Shown here: piece by piece, positions 9,658 through 19,999 of the stretch
How positions within the stretch are numbered: position 1 is the stretch's first letter
Layout: each line of letters begins with the position of its first letter
Made by a program: the position numbers and the translations under genes
Notes under the pieces: generated by a model
What the model saw: the letters and a program-made list of their open reading frames with translations, nothing else
Told to the model about the DNA's origin: nothing
Databases searched by the model: none
NCBI GenBank assembly: GCA_035578175.1
Contig: JAQMRL010000014.1
Coordinates: forward strand, 10,764,274 to 10,828,273
Source: Catonia carolina
Taxonomy: Eukaryota; Arthropoda; Insecta; Hemiptera; Achilidae
Length of the DNA: 64,000 bases
Reading direction: 5' to 3'

Positions 9658-10506
9658 ATTGCCTCTGCTGAGGAGGTCATGCTTGACCAAAGTTACAAGA
9701 CTTACTAAAATTAACCCTTTAGGGACGGTAGGCAATCTCAGTTGCCCTGGTAGTTACCAACTTTAAAAGCCTATAGCAAACGTACTCACGTAGCGATTTG
9801 TTTGGTTCATATATCATATTACTCGTCTTGAAAGGCTCTTTAATTTCATATAAAACACAATGCAAATGTATTGTGCCGATATCGAAGAGGAGTGTGGTTC
9901 AAGAGATTTCTGGAAATTCGTAAAGTGTTGAATAGTAAAAAATAGAATGACAAAGTAACAATAGGGTTAGTTATAAAAGGATATTTAAAAAGGGCCGTGT
10001 ATAGTAAGGTAGGGTCTTTGTTGTACAACTATTTGTGTAACACCTTTTATTCTATTGTGACTTGTTTACATTAGTTAAGATTTCTCCAGAACCAATAAAA
10101 AGATTTTTGTATCGAATCTCTCTGTTTTTCTAGAAATATCTCTTTGATCTACCTATATAAAGAGAGCCCGAGTGCGGTCAGTGAGTTAGTATTCGTTTGA
10201 TTTTTCACGAATGTTTATTGAGGGTGCTATCAGTGCGTATGAACAGGTCAACGGGCCGGGGATTGTATTGGTCAACTATTGTTGTTCAGTAGTATTGTGT
10301 ATGTGCATTGTGTATAATTTGTGTTTATATGCATTCTGTATAATTGTTTGTAAGTAGTTCTAAGTAAATTATTTAAGTTATTTCTTGTATAACTTCATTA
10401 TAATAATTAGTTTATTATTTATTTTGTAAACCTTTTAGTTGTAATAAATACTTGTAATTTTAAACTTTTGTGTATTAATAATTTAATTACATAGATTCCG
10501 ATACAG
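9658..10506 (+). mobile_element. Possible LTR remnant with core promoter and poly(A) signal
   Basis: This stretch, with the Tigger-like element, is absent from the right arm, whose similarity resumes at about 33,665. It contains TATATAAAG at 10,154, a TCAGTG initiator-like motif at 10,178 and AATAAA at 10,444, followed by TTAATTACA. This order (TATA, TCAGT, AATAAA, terminal CA) is what an arthropod LTR shows. I could not find a convincing 5' TG end or target duplication, so the limits are uncertain and the class is inferred. Confidence 0.35.
10156..10182 (+). promoter_or_regulatory. TATA box and TCAGT initiator-like pair
   Basis: TATAAA at 10,156-10,161 is followed by TCAGT at 10,178-10,182, the arthropod initiator consensus. 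The spacing (about 24-26 bases) is slightly short for a canonical pair. It probably belongs to a retroelement LTR rather than a host gene. Confidence 0.35.
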
Positions 10507-10906
10507 ACCTTAGCGATAAATGTCACAGTATTGATAGCAAGGTTAAACGATGGTTGTTATTCAGATGGTTATAGCAGGTTTACCCCGAAAAATGATTATG
10601 TCACCAGAATGACTATTTATTTTATAATTTTATACTGATCGTTTTAAAGCAAAGGGAATTTTAGTTTTTAAAATTATCACAATTACTGTTTTTTATATTC
10701 TCAGCTGTTGTTTCAGCTTTCTAACCAACTGTTAATGGAAAATTTACTTGTTTGTGTACATTTTGTTTTTGATTTGTCCCGTTTTGGTTTTTCCTGTTCC
10801 CGTAAATTAAAATTTTTCATATTAGGTACATTTCCTCGGAAACCATTAAACCTAAGTGGCTGAAACTTTTAATAACTTTTAGTTATTCATCTTTTACGAG
10901 CACATA

Positions 10907-12276
10907 CAGCGTGATTCAATAAGATGGAAACAATTTCAACCAGCTATATTTCCTAAACTGCATGTTATATTTTAATTCTGTAAATTACATTTGAAAGAGG
11001 AAATAACAAAGTTATAAATAACGACACCAGAGCGCTCCAGCACCGCATTGTTGCCGTCAGCTGCGCAGCCGCGTACTGCGTCAGTTGTAAGCAAGATGGC
11101 TGCTATGGAACACAAGATTTTTTGCGTGCGTGAGTACAGTAGAACCGAGTCTGCAACTGCGGTGCAGCGTGCATTTCGGCTTAAGTTTAACGTCGAACCT
11201 CCAACGAGGAAGAGCATTTATCATTGGAATAAACAATTTGACGAAACTGGCTCTCTGTGTAAAGGTAAAAGTCCAGGCAGACCTCGTGTATCGGAGCAGA
11301 ATGTGGAACGCGTTCGAACTAGCGTTGAGCGTAGCCCTATGAAATCAACCCGTAGAGTGAGTATGGAACTCGGACTACCGCAAACAACTGTCTGGCGTGT
11401 ATTGAGGCGCCGATTATTGTACAAACCTTACCGTTTGCAAATGCTACAGGCTCTTCACCGAGGCGATAAGATACGGCGTGTAGAATTTTGTGACCGTATG
11501 CTCCAACACATGGAAGATGAGTTGTTTCTGCCTCGAGTGATTTTTAGTGATGAAGCAACATTTCATCTAAGTGGGAAAGTCAACAGGCATAATGTTAGGA
11601 TCTGGGGGCTACAAAATCCCCATGTAACAGTGGAACATGAGCGGGACAGCCCGAAAGTTAATGTTTTTTGCGCCTTGTTGCTGACAAAAGTTTATGGGCC
11701 TTTCTTTTTTGATGAGAATACGGTTTCTGGGGAAACGTATCTTAGAATGCTACAAAACTGGCTCGTTCCTCAAATGAATGAAGATTCAGGAGATTACATT
11801 TTTCAGCAGGACGGAGCTCCACCCCATTGGCATCGCAATGTTCGGCGTTTCCTAAATGAATCCATACGTCAACGATGGATAGGTCTCATGGCGAATGACG
11901 ACTCTGCACTTCAGTTTTGGCCACTGAGGTCTCCAGATCTCACACTCTGTGACTTTTTCTTGTGGGGTTTCGTGAAAAGTGCAGTTTACATACCACCTCT
12001 TCCCACCAATTTGAATGAACTAAGGAATCGTATCACAGCTGCAGTCAACTCAGTGACCCAAGACATGCGTCAGAGAGTTTGGGATGAGTTCAGTTACCGT
12101 CTAGATGTTGTACGTGCAGCCGGAGGAGGACACATTGAACATCTATAAACTTTCATGTATGTAAATTAAAATTTAAAACTTTCTCTTTCAAAATGTAATT
12201 TACAGAATTAAAATATAATATGTAGTTCAGGAAATACAGCTTACTGAAATTGTTTCCATCTTATTGAATCACTCTG
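10907..12276 (+). mobile_element. Complete Tc1/mariner-like transposon with long inverted repeats
   Basis: 1,370 bp, flanked by TA (10,905-10,906; 12,277-12,278). The inverted repeats are about 95 bp and imperfect, beginning CAGCGTGATTCAATAAGATG and CAGAGTGATTCAATAAGATG. The right arm has the uninterrupted site near 33,180 (GCACATACACTGG), which confirms boundaries and TA duplication. It lies in intron 1 of the left receptor copy, on the opposite strand. Confidence 0.92.
11096..12148 (+). CDS. Tc1/mariner superfamily transposase, uninterrupted
   Basis: This enzyme would bind the inverted repeats and move the element by cut-and-paste into TA. The frame opens at 11,048, but I prefer the ATG at 11,096 (CAAGATGG), giving 350 residues. 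An N-terminal helix-turn-helix pair spans about residues 10-110, including a GRPR hinge (SPGRPRVSEQN). The catalytic Asp candidates lie in VIFSDEATFH, FQQDGAPPHW and SPDLTLCDFFLWG. By my count 46 residues separate the second Asp from the Asp of CDFF, unlike the 34 of classic mariner. The C-terminus carries GGGHIEHL, common in this branch. There are no internal stops. It could be active, though the inverted repeats have diverged somewhat. Confidence 0.85.
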   Translation: MAAMEHKIFCVREYSRTESATAVQRAFRLKFNVEPPTRKSIYHWNKQFDETGSLCKGKSPGRPRVSEQNVERVRTSVERSPMKSTRRVSMELGLPQTTVWRVLRRRLLYKPYRLQMLQALHRGDKIRRVEFCDRMLQHMEDELFLPRVIFSDEATFHLSGKVNRHNVRIWGLQNPHVTVEHERDSPKVNVFCALLLTKVYGPFFFDENTVSGETYLRMLQNWLVPQMNEDSGDYIFQQDGAPPHWHRNVRRFLNESIRQRWIGLMANDDSALQFWPLRSPDLTLCDFFLWGFVKSAVYIPPLPTNLNELRNRITAAVNSVTQDMRQRVWDEFSYRLDVVRAAGGGHIEHL

Positions 12277-12764
12277 TACATATTTTGGCGTTCTCATGAC
12301 TTCCTCAGATGCTCCAAAAATTAGTTATATGCAAAAAAGTTGAAATTTTTTTTGTATGTTTTTCGTTATTCTGTTTTTAACATTATGGTTCAACAGATTA
12401 AATTGCAAAAATAGCTAGTCAATAGCTAGAGAAACCTGACAACTATAAGTGTGTAAAGTTTTATTTTGCTATCATCAACCAATCTTGTGAAAAATGGACA
12501 TAAAAATAACAAATTTAACATCTGTGGGATACAAAGTACAGTCTTCCTTTAAATGAATTTATTTAGGATCGTGTTTTGACATTTGAACATTCCCTATACA
12601 ACGAAAAACACGCCGTAGCAAAAGGGTTTATACAAATTAAAGGGTCATTTTTGAGGGGTCTGCTATGAAAACATTATAAATTAAAGGGCTACTCAAATAA
12701 AGCAAGTTTGAGAACTGCTCTTGAAGTTTAAAACGGCTTTTTCGCAAAACAACACCAAACTTAC
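12277..12764. other. Intron 1 remainder, left receptor copy
   Basis: Non-coding sequence that pairs with about 32,709-33,180 in the right arm. I see no feature except the receptor splice donor at its lower-numbered neighbour. Confidence 0.6.
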
Positions 12765-13229
12765 CTGATAACAATCTGATGATGTCTAATCAAATTACGA
12801 AATTCCATTTTAAATACTTCTTCTTGAAAATTTGTATATTTTTTATGATATGTTTTTTCATGTTTTTTATTAATATAATTTTTGGAATCATTATAATCAC
12901 TGATTTTAAAATCAAATCGTGTAATTTCCTCTAATTTTATATTTATTAAAATTATTTGAGATGTAACTTTTTTCACAGCTAATATATTTATAAATATTGT
13001 ATATGAAACAGGAATAAAACTTAAAACGTAAATTATTTGTAAAATGTATATTAAAATATACATTGAAATAGATTTACCAAAAAAATAATAGTGTTCCATT
13101 GGTAAAGATAAATCATCTACAGTTACGTTATAAATATTTTTACCATTTTTGATGATTGTGTAGATAGATTCGATTGTTGGCATTAGTAAGATATTGAAAG
13201 CAATAAACCAAATATTATGATATATAAAT
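12765..13229 (-). CDS. Odorant receptor left copy, exon 1, 3' part
   Basis: It continues the exon after the insertion with IYHNIWFIAFNILLMPTIES, then the long hydrophobic stretch ISMYILIYILQIIYVLSFIP, and ends LIRHHQIVIR at a GTAAG donor. It stays in frame with the 5' part when the inserted element and one AAAT copy are ignored. Confidence 0.88.
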
Positions 13230-13239
13230 GAGTCGTCTG

Positions 13240-13440
13240 GTTGCAAACCCAGCCACATCCATTTTTTTTTTAAATTAGGTTATGTCTTTTTCTGGTTAAT
13301 ATAATACTATACTTATTATTTTATAAGAATTTGAGTTGCAAAATCAGCCACATCTTATGATAAACAACTTCAAAATAAGCGGTTGGTTGCAAAGCCAGAC
13401 AAATAACATTGTAACTTGCAGATCCAGCCACATCCACCTA
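13240..13440. repeat. Iterated subterminal motif of the Sola-like element, left end
   Basis: GGTTGCAAACCCAGCCACAT at the end is followed by related copies at about 13,335 (TTGCAAAATCAGCCACATC), 13,383 (GGTTGCAAAGCCAG) and 13,417 (CTTGCAGATCCAGCCACATC). Such iterated sites often bind transposase; that role is inferred. Confidence 0.55.
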
Positions 13441-13578
13441 CCACACGATTATGATGGGATTGATTATAAAACTCAGCATCAACATTGTAGAGGTTATGTT
13501 TCATTGTGTTGTTAATGTGCTATTTTTTGAGTGTTGTTAATACCTAAAGACCTTAAGTTTTTATTTAAATTTAGTACA

Positions 13579-14827
13579 ATGGATTCTTCTCCAACCATTG
13601 TTGGAAATACTAGGAGAAAAAGAGTGCGGAATGAAAAACTGTGGAAACGAGCTGTTGAAAAAAAACAAATGTTCTCTTATTTCTGCTTCATCTTTAATAC
13701 AAAATTTAATATTGGATTCGGTTCTCCACGAACAGATGAATGTTGCACTTGCCTCTCTTTAACGGAGAAAATTAAAACAGCTGAATCTATTAGTCAAAAG
13801 AATAATTTACTCTCTCAAAAACGATGCCATGTATTAAAAGCAAAGGCTTTTTATGCATCAATAAGGGAAAAGCGTGATGATCTTATGACAGTCACATTTG
13901 ACTGCCAAAAAAAACCAGGCACTTCCACTACTTTCTGACCAGAGTGCATATTTTTCGAGACAGCTGTCTAAATAAAATTTTTCAGTAGTTGTTGGAGATT
14001 CAAGGGTCAATCAGACACGAAATAGCGTTTTCATCTATGATTGGGGTGAAAGTTAGCATGCTAAGAGTTCAAGCGAAATTGGTTCTGCTCTTTACCATTG
14101 CTTGCTTCAACTCGAAATCCCAGAAAATATTAAGATTCTTCGCCTCACCTCAGACGGGTGCGGAGGACAAAATAAAAATGCAACAATGATGGGAATAATT
14201 TCCGTTTGGTTTTGCAATTACGCCCCTAAAACATAAGAAATAGTGGAGTATATTTTTCTAATCGTGAGCCATTCTTTCCTATCACCGGATAGAGTTTTTG
14301 CGAGGAAAGAGAAAGACATAAAAAAAATCTCCAGCGCTATTGTTGATCCACAACAATACAGTGACATTTGTTCAAAATATAGTACAGTGGTTCATTTAGC
14401 TGATAAGATAAATGACTGGAAAAGTGAAATACAAAAAATTGTTAAGCAGCCTGGAAAATCGCATTTTCGTTTAAATCCCACTGAAGGATTTCATTTTAAA
14501 AATAATAAAAAAGGTAACAATGTCCTTATTAAAGGGGAAGTGCACTATAAAATAGATGAAGATACATACAAATCTGTTTGCAAGAAAAATTTTTTAATTA
14601 GGGATTTACAAGCTCCAAGAGCAATAGAAAGTAGTAAACAAATTGCTCCGAAAAAGATGAAAGATGTTACCAAATTACTAGAGAAACATTTTGGGGAAGG
14701 TTGGAGAAACTTGGAAGTTATGAAATTCTTTAAAAAATTAAATGATGAGCCTACTGCAACTGTTGATGAGGAAGACGATACACATTTTGAAGATGAAATT
14801 TGTGAAAATAATGAGGTAAAGATTTAG
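13579..14827 (+). pseudogene. Sola-like transposase, frameshifted
   Basis: Three blocks are visible. The first (13,579-13,938) has a Cys block TDECCTCLSLTEKIK and ends VTFDCQKKPG. The second (about 14,130-14,200, another frame) reads DGCGGQNKNATMMGI, the region that carries a catalytic Asp in related transposases. The third (14,243-14,827) starts HSFLSPDRVFARKEKDIKK and reaches LLEKHFGEGWRNLEVM. The order and motifs fit the long transposases of arthropod elements of this type. At least two frameshifts separate the blocks, so the protein is not made. Family naming is from memory; the motifs themselves are directly visible. Confidence 0.65.
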
Positions 14828-14969
14828 TAAAAAAATGTAGTAAAAATGAGGTAAATTTAGTAAAATTTAGCTTTAGGCTATCAGATTAATTTTTTTGTTA
14901 TTTTTACATTATTAATAAATATGTAGCATTATCAGTAAATATATATTGATTTCTAATACCTGTGGCATG

Positions 14970-15240
14970 TTTATTTCAAAACCAGTTATATCCGCTTAGC
15001 TGCTTGCAAAACCAGATAAGTTATATTTTCAGTAACAAAACCAGCCACATCCAAACCAAAAATTTAAATAATTTGATAATCGTTCATTAATAAAAAATGT
15101 TTATAACATGGAATTACATATCTAACTACCATCAATATGATGCCATAAAATAAAATTTCTAACTTTATAGATATTGGAGATATCAGTTTTTCGTTAATTG
15201 TGAAAAATTTTGGTTTTTGGATGTGGCTGGTATTGCAACC
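14970..15240. repeat. Iterated subterminal motif of the Sola-like element, right end
   Basis: Copies of the same motif occur at about 14,980 (AAAACCAGTTATATCC), 15,005 (CTTGCAAAACCAGATAAG), 15,035 (AACAAAACCAGCCACATCC) and at the terminus in inverted orientation. Confidence 0.5.
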
Positions 15241-15253
15241 AGACGACTCAAAT

Positions 15254-15642
15254 ATACTTCGTCTATTTTCCTCAAGCATAAAATTATCTACATATTTTTT
15301 AAAAGTTTTTGATATTTTGATTTCATTGTTCAATTTATAGTAACGTTGGTCAATAATTGATAAAGTCGTGGTGACATCATTAATATTTGTTATTGAATGC
15401 AAAAGTAGCGCTGTCTTACCAGCAATTAAAGTTACATCTTCTAATGAGAGAAATCGTTCTTTTACACTACTCCATCGAATAACCATATTAGTAAAACACG
15501 ATATTAAGAAATATATCGATAATAGTAACAAGAATTTTATTTTACTTGAAGATTTGTTAGCCTTGGTATTGATTCCAATATTTTTTAATAATGATTTAAC
15601 TTTTCTTGTTAATGCACTTGAAGCTCCTGTATTATCGTCCAT
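15254..15642 (-). CDS. Odorant receptor left copy, exon 1, 5' part
   Basis: It starts MDDNTGASSALTRKVKSLLK with helix 1 at about residues 37-55 and ends FMLEENRRSIF at the insertion. The start ATG follows TTTCATTATAG, a good splice acceptor, so translation may begin here or in an upstream exon. By eye about 24 of the first 131 residues differ from the right-arm copy. Confidence 0.85.
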
Positions 15643-16142
15643 CTATAATGAAAGGATTTTATCAAAAAGCGCACAAATTGAAAGGAAAGGATAGTTAAGG
15701 AAATTATTGTGTCAATATCGATAGTCCGGTTTTAGTTAGTTGAGTCCTGTTTTAAACAAACTGCGTATGTATTAGTCCCTGTAAATACACAGCACGCAAG
15801 CACGCGTGGCCTTGGGTGAACTCTCTGCAAGCTACCCGGTCATCTAAAAAAAAACACCCACTCATAACATTTTGTAAATTCAATCGTCAGTGGTATAATG
15901 TAATATGCCTAATAATAAATTTATAATAATTTTGTCACGTTAATACACAAATTACTTTCATTTCACATGACTTTATCAGTTATTTATAGATTGGTGTAAT
16001 CAAAACAAAATAAATCGTGTGTCGTGTAAGTCAGTCACATTTTGGAATACATCGTGTGTGATATCTTCATGATTTAGTGTGCGATTTGATGTAAAATTCT
16101 ATTTATTCGCATCAATTTTCATATTTTTTCTTATTTTCTTGG

Positions 16143-16502
16143 GTGTTAAAGCATGGTTGTGTACGTGATTGTGCGACAATAGATGTATTTACGATGGCGG
16201 ACGAACCTTCTTTTTCCGGAAGTAACATTAAACGTAAAAATCGGAAACCTTTACGAAGCGAAAGAAAGACAATTGCAATTAATGTTTTCAAAAAGTTTAC
16301 TAATAAATATCCTAACCTAGAACGTAAAGAGAAAGAATCACTTATTGCTGAATTTACCGGTGTATCTTGTTCAAGTGTTCACAGAGTACGAAAACAATTT
16401 AAACAGAGTGGTGTTTTACAAACCTCAGTTAAAAAAAGAAAACGTAAACCGTTGGCTTCAGACAAATTTTATAATATCAACAAAAACTGCTTTAAGACTT
16501 AA
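16143..16502 (+). pseudogene. N-terminal helix-turn-helix domain of a DDE transposase
   Basis: The readable part begins MADEPSFSGSNIKRKNRKPL, followed by AINVFKKFTNKYPN, TGVSCSSVHRVRKQFKQSG and VKKRKRKPL. This is a paired-type DNA-binding domain with the basic tail that precedes a DDE_3 type catalytic domain in many aphid and other insect repeat proteins. The catalytic part is missing. The inverted partner is at 30,994-31,353, so the two point toward each other across the palindrome centre. Confidence 0.6.
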
Positions 16503-16781
16503 TATTCATAAATTTTTCTTTAGAAATTAGTTACTTACTTTAAATAAGATTTTGTCCGTTGTTCCTAATGGTCTTCATTTACCCAAAATCAGTCGGTCCA
16601 GAAACTAATTCTATTTATGGGGTTTAAATTCAATAGTAAGTTCAATAGTTGTCGTGTAAAAGTATGCAAAAGCATGAACGGTACGAACGGGTGTAGTGTA
16701 GGCTAAGCAGAATTTTTTGAAAACTCTGTTCTATTAGTTCCACTTGCCCGGTAACTTGTTTACGCTAGGACTGAACTAAGA

Positions 16782-17718
16782 AAAATCTGGTGTGAAACAC
16801 TTACACAACTTTCTCTTGCCAATGCAAATAATTTACAATATAATTTAACATTAGTAATAAAATATTAGAAATGAACAAAAACTAACCTCAAAAACATAAC
16901 CTTATTTTAATCATGAGTGAATGACGCAAAATGACAATCGAACTCAGTTTGGCTTAAAAATACGGAAAATCACGCTTTCACGCTAAACTCGGCACTGTAG
17001 AGAAAAATGCTCTAAACAAAAGTTGTAGATCTTTTAATTTTTTATAAATTTAATTATATACACTTTTGTCGTAAAATGCATACTAAGACCGAAATGTTAA
17101 AAAAATCGATTTTTCTCACGTTTTCGTGAGAAAAAAAACAGAAAATCGCAAATTACCGCTAAACTAAGCGTTATACAAAAAAATGTTTGAAACAGAAGTT
17201 GTAGGTTTTTAAATTCTCTACAACTTTTATTATATAAGTTTTTGCGCTAAAATTTATATTAAAGCCGTAATCTTAAAAAAACAACGTTTTTACGTGAAAA
17301 CAGCCTCACCGAGAATTTCAGCAAACATGGCGCCTACCGTATCTTGTAGAGAATAAAAAATTGAGTCAAATAGGCGATTTTAAAAAAAATCGTAGGACCA
17401 GTTTTTGAGAAAATCGCAAAAAACTGAAAAATTATACGAATAAACTACTACTTCCGGTTGACCGATTTTGATGAAAATGTTCGTGTCCCGTCCGGTAGTG
17501 GTATGTAACTTAAGTTTCAAGTTTCAAGTTTGTACGATGTTCCGTTCTTGAGATATTCTGTTCACACACAGACACACACACAGACCAATCGCTAAAAACA
17601 TGTTTTTTGGGTTCAGGGGGTCTGAAAACGTATAGATCCGGTGAAAACTCGATTTCAAAAAATCGACATGAAAACAATACTTTCCTTCCTATATATTTAT
17701 ATAGGCAAGAGAAAGTAA
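16782..17718 (-). repeat. Dispersed repeat C, about 940 bp (left arm only)
   Basis: Its ends carry short inverted sequences (TTTCTCTTGCC and GGCAAGAGAAA). The inside includes runs of reverse-symmetric hinge sequence and a short CA repeat. The right arm lacks this copy near 30,745 (CTAAGAAATAACGTACT), so it inserted after the duplication. Related copies are at 20,631-21,661, 28,017-28,968 and a scrap at 61,180-61,225. No protein is encoded. Confidence 0.7.
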
Positions 17719-18093
17719 AAAACGTACTATAAAAAGAAAGATACACCTACCATCGCTTTCACAATCATAGAGAGACACCCGATTTGAACCCTTGCTTCTC
17801 CAAAACTATGAGTCGGATTTCAACATATTTTACATTAGAATTTAGCTCATTTTATTATGCGTTGACCCATAATAGTCCTATATTTTTAATATGGTTTAAA
17901 AATAGCCATATCGAGGTTGAAAGGCAAAACGACCCGGGTTTTTTTGCAACCGCAACATATTCCATACGTTTAGAGGCGTATAACTCGATAATTATTAGAC
18001 CGCAAAAATTGAACTTTTAATGCAACATAGAAAATTGTATTCTTACAGCGTGTACGAGATTTGAAATTCGTACGTTATTTACATTTTGATTTA

Positions 18094-19062
18094 AAGGGTG
18101 ATTCAAAAAGAGCGCCGGTTTTTAAACGGCTGGTAAATTTTTGTTTATCAGTTGGCAACATTGTTTGACCACATTTCTATTTTGGAGAACATTCCGATTG
18201 ACGATTCAGTTGTAGTTTCTCTTGTTCACAGTGTAGTACTCTCGCAGTCTATGTCTAACCATGGAGAAGTTTACTATTGCGCAACGAGTGTTAATCGTCA
18301 AAACATTTTACCAGAGTGGAGAGAGTTATGCGGCTACTGTCAGGCGACTTCGCGGTACTCTAGGACGTAATGAAGCACCGAATGAATCAACAGTTCGCAG
18401 GCTCATGAAAAAGTTTTTTGAGACGGGTTCAACAGTCGACCTTAAAAGTTCTGGACGTCGTCGTTCTGGCCAAACTGAGCAGAACGTTGCGTTGGTTCGT
18501 GACAGTGTGGCTGTTAACCCAGCAAATTAGGGAGTTTTTGTGACGTCATTTGGATGGAATGGACATTGACGAGTTGTGGTTTCAGCAGGATGGTGCCACC
18601 TGTCACGCTGCACGAGAAACAATGTTGTTGCTCCGTGAACGGTTCCAGGATCGCATCATTTCTCGTAATTCCGACCATCAATGGCTACCAAGGTCGTGTG
18701 ATTTGACGCCTTGTGACTTTCCTCTTTGGGATCATCTGAAGTCATTGGTGTATGCCAATAAACCCCGAACATCAATGACTTGAAGGAGGAAATTCGACGG
18801 GTTATCGGGCAAATGGAAGTCGAAACTTGTCGTGCAGTAATATCCAATTTCATGGACAGAGTTGATGCGTGCCAGCGCAGTAGAGGAGGACACATGCATG
18901 ACATCATTTTTCACACATAAAATCGGAAGGAAAGATGAACTTGTTGATGTATTTATTTTCAGTTTTTCAATAAAATAAATAAATAAAAATAAAATAAATA
19001 AAATAAATAAATAATCTCTTAATTTGATATATCAAAACCGGCGCTCTTTTTGAATCACCCTA
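18094..19062 (+). mobile_element. DD41D-type mariner deletion derivative, 969 bp
   Basis: Inverted repeats AAGGGTGATTCAAAAAGAGC and TAGGGTGATTCAAAAAGAGC, flanked by TA (18,092-18,093; 19,063-19,064). It sits in one arm of a foldback repeat whose other arm is uninterrupted. Transposase pieces remain on the plus strand, but the middle is deleted, so it is non-autonomous. Confidence 0.85.
18261..18905 (+). pseudogene. Mariner-like transposase with internal deletion
   Basis: The N-terminal part (18,261-18,530) reads MEKFTIAQRVLIVKTFYQSG with a helix-turn-helix and an SGRRRSG hinge, and stops. The C-terminal part (18,550 on) has FQQDGATCHAARE and CDLTPCDFPLWDHLKS. By my count 41 residues lie between the Asp of QQDG and the Asp of PCDF, the spacing of the DD41D mariner group. 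The block with the first catalytic Asp is missing, consistent with an internal deletion between the two frames. A frameshift near 18,780 separates the last 40 residues. Confidence 0.75.
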
Positions 19063-19999
19063 TATTAACAATAATCTGAACCCTTGCTATCTTGGTAACC
19101 GCTCGATCGTTCGACACGGGCAAACTATCGTTTTATTCAGCGTAAAAAAATTTTGTACAGATATGTTAATAACATGAAATATTGATTGGCCAATGTTGTG
19201 GTAGAATTTAAAAAAAATTAAAAACATACTTGGAAATGCGGGGGGTGGGCACTACTTCCACGTTGACAGTTTGTGTACGTGACATCCTGTCGGACTGACT
19301 ACCTGAATTGACAGACTACATTGTCAATCCAAATAGACAGTCAGATTCAGGCAACATGCAGAGTAGCGCCCAGCCCCCTCGCATTACGAAGTCTATTTTT
19401 CAAAATTTTAAAAATTCTACCACAACATTGGTCAATCAATATTTCATGTTATTAACATATCTGTACAAAGTTTTTACGCTGAATAAAACGATAGTTTGCC
19501 CGTGCCGAACGATCGAGCGGTTACCAAGACAGCAAGGGTTCAGATTATCGTTATTAAACCAAATCTTACATAACTTACGGATTTCAAAATTCGTACACGC
19601 AGTAAAAATACAATTGTCTATGTTGCGTTAAAATTTCAATTTTTTCGGTCTAATAACTATCGAGTTATGCGCCTCTAAACGCATGAAATATGTTGCGGTA
19701 GCAAAAAACCTAGGTCTTTCTGTTTTTCAACCTCGATATGGCAATTTATAGACAACGTTAAAAATATAGCACTATCACGTGTCAAACGCTTAAAGAAATG
19801 AGCTAAATTTTGATGTAAAGTATGGTGAAATCCAACTCATAAATTTGGAGATATCAGGGTTCAAACTTGGGTGTTTATTATTATGAAACCGATAGTACGA
19901 GTAGATACACCGATCCCTCACGTAGCCGTCACACAATAGGTCTACACTATCCCCAACCATTATACACTATATTTCTAAATATGTCTTGTAAATAACCCG

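Larger units (their letters stand above)
13230..15249 (+). mobile_element. Sola-like DNA transposon inserted in receptor exon 1
   Basis: 2,020 bp. The inverted repeats begin GAGTCGTCTGGTTGCAA and the target duplication is AAAT (13,226-13,229; 15,250-15,253). The right-arm receptor exon (about 32,250) is the empty site with one AAAT/ATTT, so the boundaries are exact. The inside holds a broken transposase on the plus strand (13,579-14,827). A 4-bp target duplication plus this transposase type points to the Sola superfamily as I remember it. The motif CCAGCCACATCC and its partner TTGCAA recur several times near both ends. Confidence 0.75.
3861..15642 (-). pseudogene. Odorant receptor gene, left copy, exon 1 broken by a transposon
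   Basis: Insect odorant receptors are seven-helix membrane proteins that form ligand-gated cation channels with Orco in sensory-neuron dendrites. This copy has the same five exons as the right-arm gene: 15642-15254 plus 13229-12765 (one exon, interrupted), 8583-8484, 7030-6929, 4670-4518 and 3917-3861. All GT-AG sites are kept, with phases 2, 0, 0, 0. The family motif LIRHHQIVIR closes exon 1 and the last exon ends AYGYFSLVKS. Both halves of exon 1 remain in frame around the 2,020 bp insertion at 13,230-15,249, which falls after codon 131. No other stop is seen, so the break looks recent. Without the insertion the protein would be about 421 residues. Upstream, a small exon at 21,868-21,885 may belong to it. 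Confidence 0.88.
17735..19925. repeat. Foldback repeat F: long inverted arms, with a mariner inserted
   Basis: The sequence from about 17,735 to 19,270 (skipping 18,094-19,062) is the inverted copy of about 19,290-19,925. Both arms carry GGGTTCAAA outside and ATGTTGCGG, CGATAGTTTGCCCGTG and CCACAACATTGG inside. Each arm is about 600 bp. The right arm has the same element with an internal deletion (29,690-30,692). Partial arms occur at 59,690-60,258 and 1,712-1,795. It looks like a foldback-type non-autonomous element. Confidence 0.75.

Noticed and set aside
12761..15642. Two separate small membrane-protein genes (165 and 192 codons)
   Set aside because: They are the two halves of one receptor exon separated by the Sola-like insertion, as the continuous right-arm exon shows.
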